Shown one piece after another: positions 1-9,725 of a DNA stretch of 64,000 nucleotides. The position numbers and the translations under genes are program-made. Each line of letters opens with the position of its first letter. Position 1 is the first letter of the stretch. The stretch spans positions 141,160,876-141,224,875 of the forward strand of contig OX465281.1 of NCBI GenBank assembly GCA_949987705.1, written 5' to 3'. The notes under the pieces are model-generated. The model was not told the origin of the DNA. It did no database searches and worked only from the letters and a program-made list of their open reading frames with translations. The DNA comes from Thereva unica. Taxonomy: Eukaryota > Arthropoda > Insecta > Diptera > Therevidae.

Positions 1-88
1 TTAATTTTGTGGCGATAAAACAAAAATTATCAATAGATATATTACTAAGTATGAAACAAAAGGAGAAAAGAGTAACATCGCTCATGAT
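1..88 (+). mobile_element. Helitron fragment, copy A (left piece)
   Basis: These bases are identical, with no gaps, to 7567-7654 inside the larger Helitron remnant. They encode the Rep segment around the YITKY motif and carry the same in-frame TAA that interrupts it there. The fragment continues off the left edge of the window and is cut at 88 by the CR1-like insertion; the other half resumes at 4788. Confidence 0.85.
82..88. repeat. Target site duplication TCATGAT (left)
   Basis: TCATGAT here and at 4788-4794 flank the CR1-like element exactly. The uninterrupted Helitron copy has a single TCATGAT at 7648-7654, so this is a true target duplication and not chance. Confidence 0.9.
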
Positions 89-381
89 TTTTTATTTATT
101 TTATTTTTATTTATTTATTAATGAAAGAAAAAAGTACACAAGATTTACATCTTATTTAGTACTGTAACACCGGAAAATATTATAAAAATTATTAAAATTA
201 GAATTAATGACAAAATTAAAATTAAACTTAAAATTAAAATTCAAATTAGTTTTCAAATTGAAGAAATAAATAAAAGAAAAAGAAAATGAAAATGAAAATG
301 AAAATAGAATAGAATAGAATACAATAAACTAGAATAGAAATTAATTTAATTCAATTTAGTTATTAACTAATTCTTAGCCGG

Positions 382-430
382 TATAATGAATCCGAAGCCG
401 AGAAGATGAAAGCTGATGATGAGCAGCAAG
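382..430 (-). other. 3' UTR motif shared with the Penelope-like units
   Basis: In the CR1-like sense strand this stretch reads CTTGCTGCT, ATCAT a base later, then GGATTCATTATA. The Penelope-like units carry the same three blocks in the same order over 45 bp (for example 31698-31742, minus strand). Both copies lie just 3' of the coding region of their element. Confidence 0.5.
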
Positions 431-448
431 CAAGCGATAAATACAATT

Positions 449-3352
449 TTATGCGTTCCGTGTTCCAAGGTATGCGATCACTCTGCTCCTGAAAGCGCCG
501 AGGGAGCTGATACTTTGCAGATGGAATGGGAGGCTATTCCACAGTCTAACAGTATGTACAAAGAAGGAACAACTACCCAACAGGGAACAGTGTCTAGGAA
601 TACGAAATTGCATAGAACGACGAGTACGAAGAGGAACAAGACTATCAGTAAGATATAAGGGGGCAGAGGAATTAACGATTTTATGCAATAAGCATAGGCC
701 ATGAACGTCACGATATGTAAGGAGGTTACATGGTAGCAAGGATGGACGAAGACCAGAAACATGTGCAAATCGATTAAGGCCAAAAATGAACCTTAAACAA
801 TCATTGAAGGCAACATTCAATCTATGTTTACATGTGGAGTCAAGGCATATATAAACAGTGGAACCATATAGAAAATGAGGAAGTATAAGGGATTTTACTA
901 GCGCAAGACGAGTATCACGGGATAATAAGCTACCATAGAGACGTAGGCGACGCAAACAAGCATAGATTTTTTTCAAAGTAAGCGACACGTGATCACAACA
1001 GGACAAAGTAGAGTTAACCAATACTCCAAGATTCTTAGAAGACGAGACCATTTTCAGCGGAACATTGTTAAGCTTTAACGGGGGGATGCTGGATGTATCA
1101 AGAAGACGTCTGCTAAGGATTAGTACAGATGATTTATTAGGATTTAACTTCAAGAAGTTATTTTCACACCATAGGGACAAGGATATCAGATCGTTATTTA
1201 AGGCTTCAATAAGGCGATGGATATCTTTAGGAGTACAGAAATTATATAATTGGAGGTCATCCGCATAGCTATGGTGACGAGCAAAGGATAGACAATTAGG
1301 TAAATCATTAACATATAGACAGAACAACAGTGGCCCAAGAACAGAGCCTTGAGGAACACCTGAGAGTACAGGGATAAAGGAGGAAATTTTTTTGTTATAT
1401 TTTACGCATTGGTACCTATTAAATAGGAAAGAGGCAAGGAGGTGAGTCGCAGAGGACGAGAGGCCAAAATTGGAGGACAATTTATTAAGAAGAACGCTAT
1501 GGCAAACCGTGTTGAAAGCACGTGAGAGATCTAGAAGAATCAATACACCCAACTCATTTCTATCACATGCCATTCGTAAGTCCGTCAAGACCTTTAGCAG
1601 CGCAGTTTCACAACTATGGAACTTCCTGAACCCAGATTGCAACGGATTCAATAGATTTTCATGGGTAAGATAGGATTGCAACTGGACAGATAAGATTTTC
1701 TCAAGTGCTTTGGACAGAAATGGTAAAATGCTAATCGGGCGTAAATCCCCCACATCAACAGGACAAGGGACTTTAGGAATAGGAGTAATAACAGCCTTTT
1801 TCCATAACGATGGAAATGTAGATTGTAATATACACGAATTAAATATATGTGTTAAAACCGGTAAAATTAGAGGAGCAATGATTTTAACGAAATAAGAAGG
1901 GATATTATCGATTCCAGTTGCATTGGATTTAATGGACATAATGGCACAGTGTGTTTCGCGTTCATCTACACACCTGAAGCTAAACCCATCCACGGACAGA
2001 GAGGATAAATGAACTGGCGGTAGGTTATCCGGAAGAGGCTCCACAAATGAACGGTTTAGAACACAGGGATCGAGGTCTACTTCTGCACTATCTCTACCAC
2101 AAACACCCAACGATCGTAAGTTCTTCCACAGCAACTTAGAAGGGAGAGAAGTGTTTAATTTTTGTTCAAAGAACTGTCTTTTGGCACTTCTAATCTTGTG
2201 ATTAACAAGATTGCGGACTCTAGTATACTGCTGTCGACTTTCTGTTGTCTTCAGACGGCGGTATCGTTGATACAAATATTCCCTTTCAGAAATCAGACGT
2301 TTAATTTCAATGGTAAACCATGAACTTGAATCGGGATTACGTTTAGTGCGCCTGGATTTGAGAGGCACAGTTTCTTGCAGTACTGTAGTTAAAAAAGAGT
2401 TAAGAAGTCCAACTTTGTCATTCACATCAGTAGCGTTATAGATAACGGACCAAGGTGTTGAGAGACACTTCTGCCTCAAATTATCAACGTTTAGATTTTT
2501 GAAGTCTCTGTAGGTCGCTATTCCAGGAGATTCTAGAGTTGAGAAGTGGAATCGGAGCGAAAGGAAGAAAATATCATGGTCGAGGAAACTGGGCGGAGAT
2601 AATTGCTGATGACGGATTACTGCATTGTCATTGGTAACAGCAATGACATCGAGCAAGGATGAGGAAGAGGGATTAATAGGATTGTAGCGAGTAGGCAAAG
2701 AATTCAAGACACTCAAGCCACTGGACTGCATATTCCATTTGAACAGCTCTGTAATGTTATTGTGTTGAAGAAGATCCACATTAAAATCTCCAGCAACAAC
2801 GATATCCTCATAAGTAGCAGAGCAATTATAAAGCAATGCTAAGAGTTCAGCAATATTCTCTTCCTTATACGCTCTAGGGGGACAATAAACAGAAATACCC
2901 AGACATTTAGAAGTAGACGATTTCACTTCTACAGCTACAAACTGGACAACTTCATCAGTAGATTTAAACATTAATTTGGAGGATAGCCGATTAGAGACAT
3001 AAATAGCAGTGCCACCACCTCTCCTAAGATGACGATCACTTCTAAGCAGGTTGAAATCAGGAAGAGACACGAAGGAGGATGGAATATCAGCGTTTAACCA
3101 TGATTCACTAACCATAATAATATGCAATTTAGAATTCAAAAACAACTGCCGCAGCTCATCACATTTACTCTTAATGCTTCTAGCATTGAAGTAACAAATA
3201 TTCAAACCATGCGACTGTGCGCAAAGGATGTTAAGTAATGTTCCTGCCTTGTACGGAGAACTGTTAGAATTAGTCATAAGGTTGTGTGATATGGCAAGAA
3301 ACAACTCCCTCGTCGCCTCCCAAGGAAAGAGAAACCGCACATAGAAAAACAT
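449..3352 (-). CDS. Non-LTR ORF2: AP endonuclease + reverse transcriptase
   Basis: A 967-residue protein that would nick target DNA and copy the element's RNA at the nick. The N-terminal half is an APE-type endonuclease: FNARSI near residue 55, SESWL, RRGGGTAIYV, then GDFNVD and the terminal LDHD motif. The reverse transcriptase core follows with DLRPISIL, QSGFRKFHS, LLDLSRAFNTV (motif A; the usual second Asp is Asn, the catalytic first Asp is kept), SGVPQGSVLGP and YADD near residue 697. The C-terminal RLWNSLP segment is typical of CR1/Jockey proteins and there is no RNase H. No stop or frameshift is visible. The first Met may lie upstream of the natural start, since the homologous part begins around residue 45. 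Confidence 0.93.
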   Translation of the reverse strand: MFFYVRFLFPWEATRELFLAISHNLMTNSNSSPYKAGTLLNILCAQSHGLNICYFNARSIKSKCDELRQLFLNSKLHIIMVSESWLNADIPSSFVSLPDFNLLRSDRHLRRGGGTAIYVSNRLSSKLMFKSTDEVVQFVAVEVKSSTSKCLGISVYCPPRAYKEENIAELLALLYNCSATYEDIVVAGDFNVDLLQHNNITELFKWNMQSSGLSVLNSLPTRYNPINPSSSSLLDVIAVTNDNAVIRHQQLSPPSFLDHDIFFLSLRFHFSTLESPGIATYRDFKNLNVDNLRQKCLSTPWSVIYNATDVNDKVGLLNSFLTTVLQETVPLKSRRTKRNPDSSSWFTIEIKRLISEREYLYQRYRRLKTTESRQQYTRVRNLVNHKIRSAKRQFFEQKLNTSLPSKLLWKNLRSLGVCGRDSAEVDLDPCVLNRSFVEPLPDNLPPVHLSSLSVDGFSFRCVDERETHCAIMSIKSNATGIDNIPSYFVKIIAPLILPVLTHIFNSCILQSTFPSLWKKAVITPIPKVPCPVDVGDLRPISILPFLSKALEKILSVQLQSYLTHENLLNPLQSGFRKFHSCETALLKVLTDLRMACDRNELGVLILLDLSRAFNTVCHSVLLNKLSSNFGLSSSATHLLASFLFNRYQCVKYNKKISSFIPVLSGVPQGSVLGPLLFCLYVNDLPNCLSFARHHSYADDLQLYNFCTPKDIHRLIEALNNDLISLSLWCENNFLKLNPNKSSVLILSRRLLDTSSIPPLKLNNVPLKMVSSSKNLGVLVNSTLSCCDHVSLTLKKIYACLRRLRLYGSLLSRDTRLALVKSLILPHFLYGSTVYICLDSTCKHRLNVAFNDCLRFIFGLNRFAHVSGLRPSLLPCNLLTYRDVHGLCLLHKIVNSSAPLYLTDSLVPLRTRRSMQFRIPRHCSLLGSCSFFVHTVRLWNSLPFHLQSISSLGAFRSRVIAYLGTRNA

Positions 3353-3703
3353 ACAATAAGCAACCCGCCCGCATATATAGGAAACCGCGCGCCATACACC
3401 TCAGCATCATCATCTCGACAACACAGGCAACATACATTCCGGCTGTATAAAAGAAGAAAAGAACAAAATAAAAACATAAAGCTAAAACAAACTCTTGTAA
3501 AAAAATAATAATAAAATAATAAAAAATAAAGATCTAAATAATAACACAAAGCTAAAGCGAAATTATTGTAAGAAAAAGAAAAAAAGAAAAATAATAAAGA
3601 AAGAGCAAAAAAATAAAAAGTTAAAACAAAATTATTATAGCGCAAGCAAGAAAACATTTTCATTAAAAACGCCATATATTTTGACACACTGACCAGCGAA
3701 TGC

Positions 3704-4615
3704 TTACTGAGCACCATTAGCATTTGTCGATTCGTATTCGGCAATTTCCTGCAGCAAGTCCAAGCTAGGAACTACAACTGGTCGATCATCTGCTATTCTG
3801 CGTACATACACCAACCCATTACGAGTAAAAGAGGAATGAATCAGTTTCTCTCTTTTGAGACGCAGGACTCTCCTTAATATATCGTTATTTTTGTCCGAGA
3901 GACTTTCATATGCACCAATTCTACCATCAGATGCGTAGCTGCTGGATAATTTATTTAGAGTGAGCGCTCCGAACTTCCAATAGCGGGATAGAAATGACTT
4001 CTGCTCATTTGCACAAGAAAATTTCACTATAAGCGGGGGATTCCGTCGTCGGGTGCTGTTATTTGGGGTATCCGTATTGCGTTTGACTCGGAATGCATGT
4101 GTGAAATTTGAAATTGGATGCCCAATGGTTGTAGCAATAGCAGAGAGCAATTGACTGGCACTCTCACCATCGGTATATGGAATACCAGTAATGACTGCAT
4201 CGCTTAGCCTACTCACACGCTGACAATCATCAATTAAATTGATCATGGAGTCATAATTGGCTTTAATTGTGTTCAGCTCATCAGTCAATGCCGTGATTTG
4301 AGTGCTGAAACCATTAATGACATCAGCAATTTTCTTGGAGATCGATTCTTCTAGGGTAGCCATTTTCGCCTCCAATTTTTCCTCCAAAATCTGATTAAAC
4401 TTGAGCAGTAACCTCCTCTCAAACGATTCCATAAGATCAGCAGAAATCGCCGAACCAGATCCGCAATCCTTAGAGTGGATAGGGGAATCGATAGTATTCC
4501 CGACGTTATTCCTAATCTGACTACGCGTCTTAGTCATGCTGATGACTGCTGGAGGTGTGTTAGTTTTAGTTGCATGAACCGCAACCGCCGTTTTAATTTT
4601 GTCGTTTTTAGACAT
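3704..4615 (-). CDS. Non-LTR ORF1: RNA-binding chaperone-like protein
   Basis: A 303-residue protein whose likely role is to coat the element's RNA. Residues about 60-130 form a heptad-rich helix (LLLKFNQILEEKLEAKM and onward) that looks like a coiled coil. Residues about 135-215 (DAVITGIPYTDGES, then PPLIVKFSC) resemble the RRM of L1-type ORF1 proteins, and a basic C-terminal segment follows. It precedes ORF2 by about 350 bp in a different frame. The frame is undamaged. The assignment rests on architecture and position; sequence similarity in this protein class is weak. Confidence 0.75.
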   Translation of the reverse strand: MSKNDKIKTAVAVHATKTNTPPAVISMTKTRSQIRNNVGNTIDSPIHSKDCGSGSAISADLMESFERRLLLKFNQILEEKLEAKMATLEESISKKIADVINGFSTQITALTDELNTIKANYDSMINLIDDCQRVSRLSDAVITGIPYTDGESASQLLSAIATTIGHPISNFTHAFRVKRNTDTPNNSTRRRNPPLIVKFSCANEQKSFLSRYWKFGALTLNKLSSSYASDGRIGAYESLSDKNNDILRRVLRLKREKLIHSSFTRNGLVYVRRIADDRPVVVPSLDLLQEIAEYESTNANGAQ

Positions 4616-4787
4616 ATTTATAATACTGCGATTCGGAAAGGAAAAAAAAAAACGAGAAAAATTTCACTGGGCAATGAGACGATGCCGCACACAAAATTGG
4701 AATAATATTTGGTAAAAACTGGCAAAAACTAGCAAATGCCACGGAGCTCAAGCAACACGATTATTCACACTTGACACATCAACACAA

Positions 4788-4850
4788 TCATGATCATTTC
4801 GAGAATGTTGACAATTCAAAGTCAATGCAAAGCCGATTGTGGAATTTTGC
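4788..4850 (+). mobile_element. Helitron fragment, copy A (right piece)
   Basis: Identical to 7648-7710 of the larger Helitron remnant, starting with the duplicated TCATGAT. Similarity stops sharply after the shared GGAATTTTGC, so this copy was broken there before or after the CR1-like insertion. Confidence 0.85.
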
Positions 4851-4916
4851 CGCACTGTGCGCCTACTTAATTTGCTACTGATGTACATGTATTGGTTAGG
4901 AAAAATTTTGGTTAAG

Positions 4917-5258
4917 CCCGGTATGCTAGGCTCAAGGAATTTGCTCAAGAAAACTTCTGCATTTATTCCCTTAAGAAAAAGTGACAGTGGGTAAGAAATT
5001 TTGGCATTTGTCTAATTGTCATTGCTGACAGTACAGTTGTTTTGTAAAGGGTTCAACGACTACTTAAAATGCAAGGCTTCCTTCAACTTCTACTTTCAAT
5101 TTAAAAAAAACCCATGAAACGTCAAAATTACTTAAAGAAATGAGTGCCTCGACACTTATTTCTGGAAGAAAAACTAAAATTCTATCAATAGCGACATCTG
5201 CGCGTCATTAAAAAAACACGATTTTTCTGGTGTGATTTCTTGAACCTAGCATACCGGG
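4917..5258. mobile_element. MITE-like element with ~20-bp terminal inverted repeats
   Basis: The left end CCCGGTATGCTAGG plus a further CTCAAG matches the reverse complement of the right end, which holds CCTAGCATACCGGG, with one or two mismatches over about 22 bp. The 342-bp interior has no coding capacity. Flanks read TTAAG on the left and TGAAG on the right, an imperfect candidate target duplication. The superfamily is not clear. Confidence 0.6.
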
Positions 5259-5310
5259 TGAAGAAATCGCAGCAGAAAATATTTCTGAGCCATTTCTTGA
5301 CAATTTTTGA

Positions 5311-5343
5311 CATGAATATGTCTTATCCCTGGGGTCTATTTGA
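5311..5343 (+). repeat. Copy 1 of a 33-bp dispersed repeat
   Basis: GACATGAATATGTCTTATCC and the following 13 bases recur at 7113-7145 with one mismatch. The two copies are in the same orientation on either side of the 9-base minisatellite. Confidence 0.7.
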
Positions 5344-5382
5344 AAGAATGTGCGGAGACGAAAATCGTTACCATGACTGGGG

Positions 5383-5843
5383 GGTTTCAGACCTGATGTG
5401 GTAACAACGTTGTAAAACCGATTTTTTAGGAGAGAGAGGTGAAAGAAAGGGAAGGAGGTGTTGTAACCTTTTCCCACAAAAATTTTTGGTTGAAAACTTT
5501 TGAACACTAACACTTGCACATGACCATTTTTATCTTCTTCTTCATTTTTCCCAATGAAATGTCATCCGTTAATTTTAAAACAAGCGGTTTCTGTTATTAA
5601 TTTGAAATAAAAATGGCAGACAATTGGACACGACAGCAAACTCGTTGTTTAATAGATCTAATAGATTAAAATGTCTAAAAGCAGCTCGGAGAACTTAAAA
5701 TAGTAAAGAAGAAGAATATCGACAGGAATACACACACATCAACAACCCCTTGTAAAGATAGAAAAAATGTTCCCATTGCAACAGGAACCGTGTGAAACGG
5801 TGGAACGTTGTAACAACAGCTAAATGACTCAACGTCTGAAACC
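5383..5843. mobile_element. Possible decayed DNA element with SANT-like remnant
   Basis: GGTTTCAGAC at 5383 and its reverse complement at 5834 bound a 460-bp segment. Inside, from the ATG at 5613, the frame MADNWTRQQTRCLIDLID then a stop resembles the first helix of SANT/Myb-like domains carried by PIF/Harbinger-type elements. Both observations are short, so this is a weak call. Confidence 0.3.
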
Positions 5844-5881
5844 ACCCACTAATTACTGTTTGGCATACTTTTAGGATAAAT

Positions 5882-7105
5882 TTTTGTTTTTTTTGCTGTT
5901 TTTGTTGTTTTTGCTGTTTTTGTTGTTTTTGTTGCTTTTGCTGTTTTTGTTGTTTTTGTTGTTTTTGCTGTTTTTGTTGTTTTTGCTGTTTTTGTTGTTT
6001 TTGTTGTTTTTGTTGTTTTTGTTATTTTTGCTGTTTTTGTTGTTTTTGTTGCTTTTCCTGTTTTTGTTGTTTTTGTTGTTTTTGCTGTTTTTGCTGTTTT
6101 TGTTGCTTTTGCTGTTTTTGTTGTTTTTGTTGTTTTTGCTGTTTTTGTTGTTTTTGTTGCTTTTGCTGTTTTTGTTGTTTTTGTTGTTTTTGTTGCTTTT
6201 GCTGTTTTTGTTGTTTTTGTTGTTTTTGCTGTTTTTGTTGTTTTTGCTGTTTTTGTTGGTTTTGTTTTATTTGTTGTTTTTGCTGTTTTTGTTGGTTTTG
6301 TTTTATTTGTTGTTTTTGCTGTTTTCGTTGTTTTTGTTGTTTTTGCTGTTTTTGTTGGTTTTGTTGTTTTTGTTGTTTTTGCTGTTTTTGTTGTTTTTAT
6401 TGGTTTTTTCGCTTTTGTTGATTTTGCTGTTTTTGTTGTTTTGTTGCTTTTGCTGTTTTTGTTGTTTTTGCTGTTTTTGTTGTTTTTGCTGTTTTTGTTG
6501 GTTTTGTTGTTTTTGCTGTTTTTGTTGGTTTTGTTGTTTTTGCCGTTTTTGTTGTTTTTGCTGTTTTTGTTGTTTTTGTTGTTTTTTCTGTTTTGTTGTT
6601 CTTGCTGTTTGTGCTGTTTTTGTTGTTTTTGCTGTTTTTGTTGGTTTTGTTGTTTTTGTTGTTTTTGCTGTTTTTGTTGTTTTTGCTGTTTTTGTTGTTT
6701 TTGTTGTTTTTGTTATTTTTTGTTGTTTTTGTTGTTTTTGCTGTTTTTGTTGGTTTTGTTGTTTGTTCTTTTTGCTGTTTTTGTTTTTGCTGTTTTTGCT
6801 GTTTTTGTTGTTTTTGTTGTTTTTGCTATTTTTGTTGTTTTTGCGGTTTTTGTTGTTTTGTTGTTTTTGTTGTTTTTGTCGTTTTGCCGTTTTTGTTGTG
6901 TTTGCTGTTTTTGTTGGTTTCGTTGTTTTTGGTGTTTTTGTTGTTTTTGTTGTTTTTGTTGTTTTTGCTGTTTTTGTTGTTTTTGCTGTTTTTGTTGTTT
7001 TTGCTGTTTTGCTGTTTTTGTTGTTTTTGCTGTTCTGTTGTTTTTGTTGTTTTTGTTGTTTTTGCTGTTTTTGTTGTTTTTGTTGTTTTTGTTGTTTTTG
7101 GTTTT
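5882..7105. repeat. 1.2 kb minisatellite of 9-base units (TTTTTGYTG)
   Basis: More than 130 units of TTTTTGTTG or TTTTTGCTG, with scattered T-to-G or C changes and occasional one-base losses. Because the unit is three codons long, all three forward frames stay open for long distances and give artefactual Leu-Phe-Leu, Cys-Cys-Phe or Val-Val-Phe proteins whose register changes at each indel. I do not regard any of these frames as genes. Confidence 0.95.
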
Positions 7106-7112
7106 GTTTTGG

Positions 7113-7150
7113 ACATGAATATGTCTTATCCTTGGGGTCTATTCATGTCT
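7113..7150. repeat. Copy 2 of the dispersed repeat, forming a 10-bp inverted repeat
   Basis: GACATGAATA is followed 18 bases later by its exact complement TATTCATGTC, so this copy can fold into a hairpin. The 5311 copy keeps the left arm and loop but not the right arm. Confidence 0.6.
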
Positions 7151-7439
7151 ACTGTGCCATCGAAAAGCCATGGCATTTTTTTACCATAGGTTTAAGATAG
7201 GTTAAGTAATTACTTGAGCCGGTTACGATTTTTTCACACTCTAAAAATGATAAAACCGTATAACTCAATCAATTATGTTGGTTTTTTTTAGGAAAAATTT
7301 TATTAGTTAGAACATTCATTTCTACGATTTTTAAGCAATTTACTTTGGAAAAAATAGCATGTTTATTATTTTTTATAAAATTTTCAAATTTTAGTGATGT
7401 CGATATTTGAGTTGCTAGGAGTAAGTAAGTAGTTCGGTA
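7151..7439. other. AT-rich spacer
   Basis: No open frame or repeat that I can assign. It ends where similarity to Helitron Rep protein begins. Confidence 0.5.
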
Positions 7440-7466
7440 AATAACAATCGCCGTCCTCGTTCTACC

Positions 7467-8323
7467 GAACGACTTGATTATATAACTTGCCAAGAAATGA
7501 AAGTGAAGAAAACATCAACGATTATAATCCTGCTATATTACTTGCGTGGGAAGGGAATATGGATATTTAATTTTGTGGCGATAAAACAAAAATTATCAAT
7601 AGATATATTACTAAGTATGAAACAAAAGGAGAAAAGAGTAACATCGCTCATGATCATTTCGAGAATGTTGACAATTCAAAGTCAATGCAAAGCCGATTGT
7701 GGAATTTTGCTCTCCGAGCGTTGACTAATAGAGAGTGTGGAGCCTCAGAAGCTGCTGATAGTCTGATAGGAATTTCGCTTCACGGTACCGATCCTGACAC
7801 TATTGTCAAATGGATCAATGTAAACGAACAACGTACAAAAGTATTGAAACCGAAAAAACAGATTGAAATGTTAGATGATGATTCGACTAACATTTTTTTC
7901 GATAATTTAGTAGATGACTACTATCCTGCAAGACCTGAAAAATTAAGTGATTACTGTTTGTACGATTTCGTTAAATGGTATGATTATGCAACTGACAAAC
8001 CTAAAAATTCCGAAAGAGAATGTTATGAAACAATTAATAAGAAATTTCTTGTTCGCCGTTTAAAACCACGTCTTGTCAATCATTATAGGTACAATGTTAA
8101 CATTCAACCGGAAAAATACTATTTCGCTCTATTGTTTCTTTTTAAACCGTGGAGAAAGTCCGAAACTCTTAAAGGAGATTATGAAACTTATGCTGAGTCA
8201 TTCCAAAGTATGCGAGATACATTACCTGCGATTCTCAAATCCGCAGTCCCGTATTGGTTCAAATCGAAAATTCGGAGTAAAGACTCACGCGATAATGAAA
8301 TATACGATGTCGGATTATCTTAG
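7467..8323 (+). pseudogene. Helitron Rep C-terminus and Rep-helicase linker
   Basis: One reading frame gives LPRNESEENINDYNP, then ILLAWEGNMDI, a TAA in place of an expected Gln, FCGDKTKII and the YITKYETKGEK motif, which contains the tyrosines of the Helitron Rep nuclease. It continues into LTNRECGASEAADSLIG and YGTD-like linker sequence up to ETYAESF near 8200. The longest open part starts at 7685. After about 8215 the frame enters sequence with no family similarity (the inverted-repeat insertion) and stops at 8323. Confidence 0.8.
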
Positions 8324-8425
8324 GCGCATTTGTCGTTCAAATCCACAGAAAATTTGTTGCGGATCACACTTTTACAGCGCGGAAAATGTCAAAAAGAAAT
8401 TCGGGGTTGCGGATTTGAGAATCGC
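8228..8425. mobile_element. Inverted-repeat insertion inside the Helitron gene
   Basis: GCGATTCTCAAATCCGCA at 8228-8245 is repeated as an exact reverse complement at 8408-8425. The 198-bp span falls where Rep-linker similarity ends and before helicase-side similarity (PVEAEEAMKEF) resumes in another frame. This looks like a small MITE-type insertion, though no target duplication is evident. Confidence 0.5.
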
Positions 8426-8456
8426 AAAGTGTCAAATCCGCAACTCACTTCCCTCC

Positions 8457-9725
8457 CGTCGGATCTGGGAATCGAGGCCATTAGAATGTGTCCCTGTAGA
8501 AGCCGAGGAAGCTATGAAAGAATTTAGAGATATGGATGAAGGTTTAGAAAATGATGATCTTGACAGTATAATAGTGCAATTTAATGATGATCAAAAACGT
8601 ATATTCGATAAAGTAACATATTCTTTAGCATTTGAGAATGATAGGTCTTTAAGACTTTTTGTTAGTGGTGAAGGAGGAACGGGTAAAAGTTTCATTATCC
8701 GTGGTATTAGATGTTGGGTTAAAAAAATGTTGAATAAGAAGGTCGCAGTAGCAGCTCCAACCGGTCAAGCTGCACACAACGCTAAAGGACTAACTTTGCA
8801 CAGACTGTTTCAACTGCCGGTTGAGCATGACGCTACTCCAAAATATAAACCGTTATCAGACATGGCGTTAAAATCATTACGAGCAAATTTAAAAGACACG
8901 CCTTTGATTATTATTGATGAAGTTTCGATGATATCTAACATAACTTTTATGTATATAAATCTTAGATTATGTGAGATATTCGACACTACTGATGACAAAG
9001 AAGGTTGGTTTGGAAAACGTCACATTTTATTATTTGGAGATTTGTTACAACTTCAACCGGTTCGTGATAATCCTACATACGTTAAAATTACTTCAGAAGA
9101 AAGTGATAAATATTTGAGATCTATTGGAACATGTAATATATGGAAGAAACTTTTCCACTACGATGAATTGACAATAAATATGCGTCAAAGAAATGATTTA
9201 GAGTATTCAAAAATGCTTTCGCGGATAAGAATTAGTTATTTAAACAACGATGATTTGAAACAACTGGAAGCTAGGAAAATTACTTTCATGGATAATGACT
9301 ATCATGAGATTTTAGTTAAATTATGTAACTATATTGATAAGCTCCCTAAAGATACGTTATGTCTCTTACCGAAACGTCACATGTGCGAAATCTTGAATAA
9401 TGAAATGTTAAGACGCCTTCTTTCTGAAGAAATAAAATTAATCGCACGTGACTCTTTGGATTGCCCAACGTATTTGAAAAAGAAAGTTACGAAAGCTCTA
9501 AATTCAGATGATGAAAACTGTTCGAAAACCGGAGGGCTTCCAAAAATTATAGTAATTAAGATTGGTGGTAAGGAGATGTTGACCCGAAATATTGATGTTT
9601 CTCAAGGATTAGTTAATGGAACCGTAGGTATTGTGAAAAGTATAAAAACTAACATTGATGATAAAAATGATGTAGGTACAACAAATAACAATTTATTTAT
9701 CTTCAGGAGAAGAACGGATAATTGA
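8457..9725 (+). pseudogene. Helitron PIF1-type DNA helicase, main part
   Basis: The helicase unwinds DNA during rolling-circle transposition. The reading frame runs from PVEAEEAMKEF through FNDDQKRIFD, Walker A GEGGTGKSF, APTGQAAHNAKG, Walker B LIIIDEVSM, GDLLQLQPV and MRQR. These are superfamily 1B motifs in the order of PIF1. The frame ends at a TGA (9723-9725) after a frameshift near 9690-9705, and the C-terminal motifs continue one frame over. Part of a longer open frame that formally starts at 8073, but sequence before about 8457 is shadow or insertion. Confidence 0.85.

Larger units (their letters stand above)
89..4787 (-). mobile_element. Full-length CR1/Jockey-group non-LTR retrotransposon
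   Basis: A 4.7 kb element read on the minus strand, with a 5' UTR of about 170 bp (4787-4616), ORF1 (4615-3704), ORF2 (3352-449) and a 3' UTR ending in an A-rich tail of TAAA-like units (about 120-89). The 7-bp target duplication, both open frames and the full 5' end indicate a complete insertion made by target-primed reverse transcription. ORF1 with a coiled coil and an RRM-like domain, plus ORF2 with an AP endonuclease and a reverse transcriptase but no RNase H, fits the CR1 group; I cannot fix the clade (Kiri- or Daphne-like are possible). Confidence 0.9.

Noticed and set aside
3274..3744. 156-codon minus-strand frame with hydrophobic runs
   Set aside because: Lies in the AT-rich gap between ORF1 and ORF2 of the CR1-like element; low-complexity, no recognisable protein.
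6826..7116. Lys/Thr/Asn-rich frame on the minus strand
   Set aside because: Complement of the same minisatellite.
5884..7200. 438-codon and other long Leu/Phe, Cys/Phe and Val/Phe frames
   Set aside because: They are translations of the 9-base minisatellite; register changes at indels and no domain is present.
8073..8456. N-terminal extension of the helicase frame
   Set aside because: First part is out of frame with the Rep-linker protein and then crosses the inverted-repeat insertion; no family similarity before PVEAEEAMKEF.
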